DNA of 11,629 nt from Cyanobacteria bacterium UBA11153 (GTDB taxonomy: Bacteria; Cyanobacteriota; Cyanobacteriia; Cyanobacteriales; Coleofasciculaceae): the NCBI GenBank assembly GCA_003511885.1, contig DOIX01000255.1, positions 3,722 through 15,350 on the forward strand, written 5' to 3'. How positions within the stretch are numbered: position 1 is the stretch's first letter; each line of letters opens with the position of its first letter. A program made the translations under genes and the position numbers. Below, piece after piece: positions 7,330 through 11,629 of this stretch. The notes under the pieces were generated by a model. The model worked only from the letters and a program-made list of their open reading frames with translations. It was not told the DNA's origin and did no database searches.

Positions 7330-7890
7330 ATGAAGGATAATCGATTAGTTAAAATTAGTAAGTATTTGAGTTATCATTTGCGGCATCATCCAGATAAAAT
7401 TGGGATTAGCCTTGCGCCTGGAGGATGGGTTGATGTGGACGAGTTGTTAGATGCTTCTCGCAGGGATTCTTTTTATATTAGTCGCACTGAGTTAAATGAG
7501 GTTGTTGCTCATAATGATAAGCAACGTTTTTCTTTTGATGAGACAGATACTAAAATTAGAGCTAATCAAGGGCATAGTGTAGAGATTGATTTGCAGTTAT
7601 CAGCAGCAATTCCGCCAGATGCCCTTTATCATGGTACGGGACAGAAAACTGTTAAATCAATTTTGCAGGAAGGGTTGCGGAAGATGTCGCGCCATCATGT
7701 CCATTTATCTCCCGATTTGGCTACAGCTAAAAAGGTTGGTGCAAGGCATGGTAGTCCTGTAGTATTTACAATCAATACTCTGGCAATGCAGAGGGATAAT
7801 TATACTTTCTATTGTTCTGATAATGGAGTTTGGCTAGTGGATTATGTTCCGCCTGAGTATCTAGAATTAGATATTAAACCAAATTGCTAG
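7330..7890 (+). CDS. kptA: RNA 2'-phosphotransferase, Tpt1/KptA family
   Basis: A protein of 186 residues covering the whole Tpt1/KptA fold. Tpt1 enzymes use NAD+ to remove an internal RNA 2'-phosphate, giving ADP-ribose 1''-2'' cyclic phosphate and nicotinamide. Residues 1-90 form the N-terminal winged-helix lobe, with SYHLRHHPD (Arg18, His19), DELL and NDKQRF (Arg66), then IRANQGHS. Residues about 95-180 form the NAD-binding ADP-ribosyltransferase-like lobe, with LYHGT, HVHLS and GARHGSP (Arg139). Arg18, His19, Arg66 and Arg139 fit the Arg-His-Arg-Arg catalytic set of the family, so the enzyme should be active. Bacteria lack the tRNA splicing route that makes the yeast substrate, so the physiological role is unknown. 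The ATG at 7330 has no Shine-Dalgarno sequence. The gene is 310 bases past xseA, too far for an obvious operon. The candidate mobile element at 7893 begins directly after its stop codon. Confidence 0.95.
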   Translation: MKDNRLVKISKYLSYHLRHHPDKIGISLAPGGWVDVDELLDASRRDSFYISRTELNEVVAHNDKQRFSFDETDTKIRANQGHSVEIDLQLSAAIPPDALYHGTGQKTVKSILQEGLRKMSRHHVHLSPDLATAKKVGARHGSPVVFTINTLAMQRDNYTFYCSDNGVWLVDYVPPEYLELDIKPNC

Positions 7891-7892
7891 TT

Positions 7893-8197
7893 AGGGCTTG
7901 CTGTATAACTCTGAAACCTTGACAGCAATTAGATAAGAGCGCTGATTCAGCTAGGGAAAAGTACCATGAATAAGAGTTACACCCCTCAAAACTCATAAGT
8001 ACCTGGCACAAAATTATTTGCACATCCGATTTCTCGAAACACTATATTTTTCAAGGGTTTCAGGTCAACCCAGTGTGCAATTAATTTTGTGTACCCACTT
8101 ATCAAAAGTCATACAGTTTTTCACTCAAACTGGAAAATTGTGCCACACCAAAAAACCCACACCCCATTCTCACGATCCTACTTTTTCAGCAAGCCCC
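7893..8197. mobile_element. Candidate MITE or IS remnant of about 305 bases
   Basis: The left end AGGGCTTGCTG (7893-7903) and the right end CAGCAAGCCCC (8187-8197) are inverted repeats matching 10 of 11 bases. Both are flanked by AGTT (7889-7892 and 8198-8201), a possible 4-base target duplication. GGGCTTGCTGAAAAAG-type ends are, from memory, typical of cyanobacterial insertion sequences. No transposase is encoded, so it would be non-autonomous or decayed. A further inverted pair lies inside (8005-8024 and 8074-8093). The boundaries rest on short matches. Confidence 0.45.
8005..8093. repeat. 20-base imperfect inverted repeat
   Basis: The arm GGCACAAAATTATTTGCACA (8005-8024) is matched in reverse by 8074-8093 at 17 of 20 positions. 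A third partial arm, AAAATTGTGCCA (8134-8145), lies in the same orientation as the second. Such subterminal repeats suit transposase-binding sites or a hairpin. Confidence 0.6.
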
Positions 8198-8274
8198 AGT
8201 TACGCCAGAGATTTTCCCCCTCCCCTCCGCCCCTCTCCCTGAAAAAAAAAATCGCAATTAACATAACTTTACAA

Positions 8275-8360
8275 ACGATCGCTGAAAGCCTCTTAACTTC
8301 GTAGAATTTATTAAAAATAATTCTCAATACTGAACGAGATTGCGTCGTTTCAGCGATCGT
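8275..8360. repeat. Nested inverted repeat with 13-bp outer arms
   Basis: ACGATCGCTGAAA (8275-8287) and TTTCAGCGATCGT (8348-8360) are perfectly complementary. Inside lies a second pair, AGAATTTATT and AATAATTCT, around a short A-rich loop near 8303-8323. Neither strand has a T-tract directly after it, so it is not a simple terminator. Confidence 0.65.
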
Positions 8361-8582
8361 GCTAAAATAATCCAAAGGCTAACTAATGACCTTTTGCTGG
8401 TTTTATACGCTATTGTCACCCATTTCGATATTTTTCACCTCGGCAATAATCCACAAACAATGATTTGTTTAGCACAATCATATCTGGCGGGGCGACAACT
8501 ATGGCTGAAAGCTAGACAGGTAAAGGCTTTTAAGCTAGGCAAATATTTCAGTACGCTGAGTACGAAAGAAAAACACAAAAAA

Positions 8583-8610
8583 ATCAAAAAAGCCACCCCT
8601 AAAGATGGCT
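8583..8610 (-). terminator. Intrinsic terminator of glnA
   Basis: On the minus strand, AGCCATC and GGTGGCT form a 7-bp stem (one G-T pair) around a six-base loop, followed at once by a run of T. It lies 60 bases past the glnA stop. A second hairpin with long GAGAAAAG/CTTTTCTC arms lies between the stop and this site (about 8629-8657). Confidence 0.9.
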
Positions 8611-8669
8611 AACCTTAATATGCCAAAGAGAAAAGAGAAAATTTCTCCCTTTTCTCCTGCTACCAAATC

Positions 8670-10091
8670 CTAGCAATCGTAATACAAAGAAAACTCATAA
8701 GGATGAGGACGCAGACGCATGGGGTTCACTTCATTATCAAGCTTGTACTCAATCCAATTGAGGATGAAATCTTCAGTAAAGACACCCGTATCAGTTAAGA
8801 AAGTATGATCGTTTTCCAGACTTTCTAAAGCACCTTCCAAAGAACCAGGAGTAGAAGGAATTTTACTCAATTCTTCAGGAGATAAATCATAGATATCCAC
8901 ATCAAAAGGTTCGCCAGGATCGATCTCATTCTTAATCCCATCAATACCCGCACAAAGCATTGCTGCAAAAGCGAGATAGGGGTTACAAGTAGCATCAGGG
9001 CAACGGAATTCTAAGCGTTTCGCCTTGGGATTACCACCAGAAAGAGGAATCCGAATTGAAGCTGAACGGTTACCTTGAGAGTAAGCTAAATTCACTGGCG
9101 CTTCAAAACCTGGGACTAACCGCTTGTAAGAATTAGTGGTTGGATTAGTAATAGCTAATAATGCCGGGGCGTGCTTAATTAAACCACCGATATAATGGAG
9201 TGCCATCTTGCTCAGATTAGCATAGCCATCGCCCCAGAACAGAGGCTGTCCACCCTTCCAAATAGACTGGTGAGTGTGCATCCCAGAACCATTATCGTTA
9301 AATAAAGGTTTGGGCATGAAAGTAACAGTTTTACCATATTTCTTAGCGACATTTTTAATGACATACTTATAAGTCATCAAATAGTCAGCAGCCGCAATGA
9401 GGGGGGCAAACCGGAAACCTAATTCATTTTGTCCGCCTGTAGCAACTTCATGGTGATGCTTCTCAATCGGTACGCCGCATTGCGCCATAGTTAGGAGCAT
9501 TTCCGTCCGCATATCTTGCATTGTATCGGTAGGTGCGACGGGGAAATACCCTTGTTTGTAACCCGGTTTATAACCCAAGTTACCACCTGCTTCTTCGCGT
9601 CCGGAATTCCAGCGCCCTTCCACGCTATCTACATAATAGTAGCCCTTGTTTTCAGTTTGGTCGAAGCGGACATCATCAAATACGAAAAACTCTGCTTCCG
9701 GTCCAATATAGACCATATCGCCAAGTCCAGTTGAAGTGAGGAAATCAACAGCTTTCTTAGCAATACTCCGAGGATCTCGACTATACCATTCTCCAGTACG
9801 TGGCTCTTTGATCGAGCAAATCATGCTAAGGGTTTTTTCCTGCATGAATGGGTCGATCCAAGCTGTGCTAGGATCGGGAACCATGGACATGTCAGATTCG
9901 TTAATTGCTTTCCAACCCCGAATACTTGACCCATCAAAAGGAACGCCGTCTACGAAAGAACTCTCATCAATTTGATCGTAGTAGAACGAGCAATGCTGCC
10001 AGATTCCTGGCATATCAATAAATTTCAGGTCAATGATTTTAATGTTTTCATCTTGAATCATTTTCAAGACTTCTTGTGGGGTTTCCGGCAT
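8670..10091 (-). CDS. glnA: Glutamine synthetase type I
   Basis: Makes glutamine from glutamate, ammonia and ATP; it is the entry point of the GS-GOGAT pathway and acts in the cytoplasm as a dodecamer. Its 473 residues match the usual GSI length. Visible signatures are [11 protein letters not shown] in the N-terminal beta-grasp, the metal and glutamate site motifs [25 protein letters not shown] and [12 protein letters not shown], the ATP/flap region [19 protein letters not shown], and RLEFRCPD near the end. Tyr401 in IYDLSPEE aligns with the enterobacterial adenylylation tyrosine, but cyanobacteria instead use the small inhibitors IF7 and IF17. Glu419, Asn456 and Arg459, which I recall as needed for that inhibition in Synechocystis, are all present at those exact numbers. 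AGGAG at 10098-10102 lies six bases before the ATG and fixes the start. An NtcA promoter lies upstream and a strong terminator follows. Neither gif gene is in the window. Confidence 0.99.
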   Translation of the reverse strand: MPETPQEVLKMIQDENIKIIDLKFIDMPGIWQHCSFYYDQIDESSFVDGVPFDGSSIRGWKAINESDMSMVPDPSTAWIDPFMQEKTLSMICSIKEPRTGEWYSRDPRSIAKKAVDFLTSTGLGDMVYIGPEAEFFVFDDVRFDQTENKGYYYVDSVEGRWNSGREEAGGNLGYKPGYKQGYFPVAPTDTMQDMRTEMLLTMAQCGVPIEKHHHEVATGGQNELGFRFAPLIAAADYLMTYKYVIKNVAKKYGKTVTFMPKPLFNDNGSGMHTHQSIWKGGQPLFWGDGYANLSKMALHYIGGLIKHAPALLAITNPTTNSYKRLVPGFEAPVNLAYSQGNRSASIRIPLSGGNPKAKRLEFRCPDATCNPYLAFAAMLCAGIDGIKNEIDPGEPFDVDIYDLSPEELSKIPSTPGSLEGALESLENDHTFLTDTGVFTEDFILNWIEYKLDNEVNPMRLRPHPYEFSLYYDC

Positions 10092-10201
10092 GAATCGCTC
10101 CTTTTTTTTGTGCTTGAGTTTTGTTGAAAAAAGAGACCAATTAATTTTAGTCCGTCGTCAGTTGTTCGTTGTTGGTTTTTTGTTCTGTTTGGTACAACAA
10201 C

Positions 10202-10207
10202 AGTATA
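10202..10207 (-). promoter_or_regulatory. Possible second glnA -10 box
   Basis: On the minus strand, TATACT matches the -10 consensus at five of six positions. A weak -35-like TGTCTT lies 16 bases upstream. It would start glnA mRNA near 10195. Cyanobacterial glnA genes often combine an NtcA promoter with a constitutive one, so it is plausible but unproven. Confidence 0.35.
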
Positions 10208-10367
10208 GTTTGCGTTTTGACTGAAGACACGAACAAGACGCGCCAGTCTTAACCCTGAATCTAGAAATAGTCGGTAAGCAAGCGGTAGTGTAGTTGGACT
10301 TTGTTAGGTATACCTCCATCAACGGAGCTGACGAAGTTCCTTAAGATCTAACTTATAGATATGATTT

Positions 10368-10410
10368 ATCCTAGGGACTAGGGAGTATAATATTTTGTAT
10401 CCAAAGATAC
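10368..10410 (-). promoter_or_regulatory. NtcA-activated promoter of glnA
   Basis: GTATCCAAAGATAC at 10397-10410 is a perfect GTAN8TAC NtcA box inside a longer palindrome (ATTTTGTAT...ATACAAAAT). On the minus strand, TAGGAT (10368-10373) follows after 23 bases and fits the TAN3T -10 box. This is the class II NtcA layout (box near -41.5), with transcription starting near 10361. NtcA with 2-oxoglutarate would switch glnA on under nitrogen limitation. Confidence 0.88.
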
Positions 10411-10635
10411 AAAATATCGATTACTGATTTTGCATAATCTGATAAAAATATAAAAATGTAGCATTTTTAACAAAATACTGGTAAAGGCAACGATATTTTA
10501 AGCTAAAGAAGCACAAAACTAGTTGTAATGACATATAAATCGAGGTTACTTGGTAATTAATATTTGTGGAGGTCAAGCCTGTGTGATGATAAATAGATGA
10601 TATAGATATATAGATTCTTGTTGGGAGAAAACTTC

Positions 10636-11142
10636 ATGAGGGATGCCATTACAAGCCTCATTAGAACTTACGACATTACAGGCCGCTATCTCGATCGCGA
10701 TGCCATGGACTCACTCAAGTCCTACTTTAGCAGCGGTACGGCACGAGTCGCGGCTGCAGCCGTAATTAACACCAATGCGGCCTCAATTGTCAAGCAGGCG
10801 AGTGCAGCCATGTTTGAGGAAATACCTGAATTGTTGCGCCCAGGTGGTTATGGCTATACCACTCGTCGCTATGCGGCTTGTCTGCGGGATATGGATTATT
10901 ACCTCCGCTATGCTAGTTATGCGATCGTGGCAGGTAACTGCGATGTCCTTGATGAACGGGTGTTACAGGGTTTGCGGGAAACCTACAACTCTTTAGGGGT
11001 TCCCATTGGCCCAACTGTGGTTGGGATTCAGATTATGAAAAATATTGTCAAAGAGCAAGTTGCTGCGGCTGGTATTGATGCCTCTGTTGTCGATGGGCCA
11101 TTTGACCACATGACTCGTGAATTCAGCGAAACGGATATTTGA
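10636..11142 (+). CDS. apcF: Allophycocyanin beta-18 subunit, phycobilisome core
   Basis: A beta-type phycobiliprotein of 168 residues that replaces one ApcB in the core trimer holding the ApcE linker chromophore, helping pass light energy to photosystem II. The whole globin-like fold is present: the start MRDAITSLIRTYDITGRYLD, then ELLRPGG, RRYAACLRDMDYYLRYASYA with the phycocyanobilin-binding Cys82, LDERVLQGLRETYNSLGVP, and the end FDHMTRE. The end and GPTVVGIQIMKNI separate it from ApcB, which lacks the C-terminal extension. Residue 72, the usual methylated Asn of beta subunits, is Tyr here (PGGYGYTTRR), confirmed in the codons (ggt tat ggc tat). The ATG at 10636 is chosen because GGGAG (10623-10627) precedes it and because family members begin MRDA; an in-frame TTG lies six codons earlier. 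It stands alone, as apcF usually does, away from apcABC. Confidence 0.96.
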   Translation: MRDAITSLIRTYDITGRYLDRDAMDSLKSYFSSGTARVAAAAVINTNAASIVKQASAAMFEEIPELLRPGGYGYTTRRYAACLRDMDYYLRYASYAIVAGNCDVLDERVLQGLRETYNSLGVPIGPTVVGIQIMKNIVKEQVAAAGIDASVVDGPFDHMTREFSETDI

Positions 11143-11166
11143 GGTATCCTAGCCTAGCCAATGGTC

Positions 11167-11184
11167 AGGGGAATACTTTCCCCT
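11167..11184 (+). terminator. Hairpin after apcF, weak terminator candidate
   Basis: AGGGGAA and TTCCCCT form a perfect 7-bp stem with the loop TACT, 25 bases past the apcF stop. No T-tract follows, so it may stabilise the mRNA end or terminate weakly. Confidence 0.45.
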
Positions 11185-11193
11185 CCGTTAAAT

Positions 11194-11287
11194 TTCATCC
11201 CACTTTCTAGAATATTGGTCTAGTTTGGATTGGTTTACTTTTGAATCTACCAAGGCTGGATCGATAGTTTAGTACTAGTGGGATGAA
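11194..11287. repeat. 11-bp perfect inverted repeat
   Basis: TTCATCCCACT (11194-11204) and AGTGGGATGAA (11277-11287) are exactly complementary, with 72 bases between them. The enclosed DNA has no open frame. It could be a very small mobile element or part of the apcF 3' structure. Confidence 0.5.
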
Positions 11288-11303
11288 TTGTTTCCATATC
11301 GGG

Positions 11304-11388
11304 GTATATAGCAGTCGCCCTAGGACATCCTCTCATGTTTATGAAACCTTGATACAAAGTCTTTCTTTCCCTAGCCCCTAACCCCCAG
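11304..11388 (+). repeat. Degenerate copy C of the dispersed 105-base repeat
   Basis: It shares the order of blocks with copy B about 100 bases further on: GTATATAGCAGTCGCC, then GGACATCC, CCTTGAT, TTTCTTTCC and TAGCCCCTA. It lacks the CTGAGCCAATAGCC block, so it is shorter and more diverged. Confidence 0.6.
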
Positions 11389-11405
11389 CTCACAAGTGTG
11401 GGTTT

Positions 11406-11517
11406 GTAATATAACAACCGCCAGGGCGGTTAAGGCATTCTAAATCCCTTCCACCCTTGATTGAAAAGCTTTCTTCCTGAGCCAATAGCCTCTAGCCCCT
11501 AGTCCCTTGCTATATTA
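11406..11517 (+). repeat. Copy B of the dispersed 105-base repeat
   Basis: Aligns end to end with the minus strand of 5195-5300, including the 20-base block TTCTTCCTGAGCCAATAGCC. It contains an additional TAGCCCC-type unit near 11492-11499. It lies upstream of the partial gene at the window end. Confidence 0.85.
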
Positions 11518-11568
11518 TCTGTTAAGGCAAGAAAAGGAAGATCGGGAGGGAAAGTAGACAAGGAAGAT

Positions 11569-11629
11569 ATGCTAACATCCTCTAGCCACTCTGACTTGCT
11601 CTGGCATCGGGTTGACCGAAAAACGAGCC
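11569..11629 (+). CDS. Probable 5' end of a gene cut by the window
   Basis: An ATG preceded by the purine-rich AAGGAAG opens a frame that stays open for the last 20 codons and reads MLTSSSHSDLLWHRVDRK. I do not recognise the product; too little is visible for any domain. The ribosome-site-like sequence is only two bases from the ATG, which is close, so the start may differ. Confidence 0.4.
   Translation, partial: MLTSSSHSDLLWHRVDRKTS

Larger units (their letters stand above)
7891..8582. other. Intergenic region between kptA and the glnA terminator
   Basis: No gene is supported. The left half is a possible non-autonomous element (7893-8197). A pyrimidine tract (about 8211-8240) and a run of ten A follow, then a nested inverted repeat (8275-8360). 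A plus-strand frame of 90 codons from a TTG at 8340 runs to 8612. It has no ribosome site, ends inside the glnA terminator stem and resembles nothing I know, so I do not call it a gene. Confidence 0.55.
10092..10635. promoter_or_regulatory. Divergent glnA/apcF control region
   Basis: These 544 bases separate the glnA and apcF start codons. They contain the NtcA promoter and possibly a second glnA promoter (listed separately). Transcription from the NtcA promoter would give glnA a leader of about 270 bases. I looked in that leader for the cyanobacterial glutamine riboswitch core and did not find it. The apcF promoter is not clear to me. Confidence 0.7.
11143..11568. other. Intergenic region after apcF
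   Basis: No gene is visible. The region holds a short hairpin, an 11-bp inverted repeat and two direct copies of the dispersed 105-base repeat, listed separately. Promoters for the gene beginning at 11569 should lie here, but I cannot place one. Confidence 0.6.

Noticed and set aside
8018..8304. Two overlapping plus-strand frames of 71-74 codons
   Set aside because: They run through the candidate MITE and a pyrimidine tract, giving Pro/Ser-rich low-complexity translations without start signals.
8340..8612. 90-codon plus-strand frame starting with TTG
   Set aside because: No ribosome site, no recognisable domain, begins inside an inverted repeat and ends inside the glnA terminator stem.
10092..10361. 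Possible glutamine riboswitch (glnA RNA) in the long glnA leader
   Set aside because: An AAGGAACTTCG stretch near 10330-10340 looked suggestive, but the conserved core pairing and the GGAAGTAGG-like segment are missing.

Overview
The window comes from a cyanobacterium. It carries a phycobilisome core gene (apcF), a cyanobacterial-type glutamine synthetase I (glnA) with an NtcA-type promoter, at least five HIP1 octamers (GCGATCGC, for example at 1257, 1692, 5078, 6480 and 6762), and long AT-rich intergenic stretches full of short dispersed repeats. This repeat load resembles filamentous, Oscillatoriales-like genomes, but I cannot name the genus from sequence alone.

Layout, left to right. Positions 1-577 hold one copy of a 27-base repeat and a small minus-strand gene for an unrecognised 85-residue protein. 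Positions 578-4906 hold two exported minus-strand proteins: a large TPR-repeat protein, and upstream of it an outer-membrane beta-barrel protein with a proline-rich linker. Together they look like the two halves of a BcsC/PgaA-type export channel, but no enzyme in the window identifies a substrate. The 880-base gap that follows (4907-5786) is repeat-rich. It holds a dispersed repeat of about 105 bases, four alternating copies of the 27-base repeat (BIME-like), and a perfect G-quadruplex motif. Positions 5787-7890 hold two plus-strand genes: xseA (exonuclease VII large subunit, with no xseB behind it) and kptA (RNA 2'-phosphotransferase). A gap of nearly 800 bases follows, holding a possible 305-base MITE that abuts the kptA stop, a nested inverted repeat, and the glnA terminator.

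Positions 8670-11139 form a divergent pair: glnA on the minus strand and apcF on the plus strand, with 544 bases between their start codons. A textbook NtcA promoter (GTAN8TAC, 23 bases, TAGGAT) points toward glnA and links ammonium assimilation to nitrogen status. GlnA carries the three residues I recall as needed for inhibition by the IF7/IF17 proteins. ApcF has Tyr where phycobiliprotein beta subunits normally carry the methylated Asn72. After apcF come a hairpin, two more copies of the dispersed repeat and, at the very end, the probable first 20 codons of another gene.

The genes are mostly separate transcription units rather than one pathway. The most interesting signals are the repeat architecture at 5195-5705, the MITE candidate after kptA, the split export-channel pair, the glnA/apcF control region, and the ApcF substitution.
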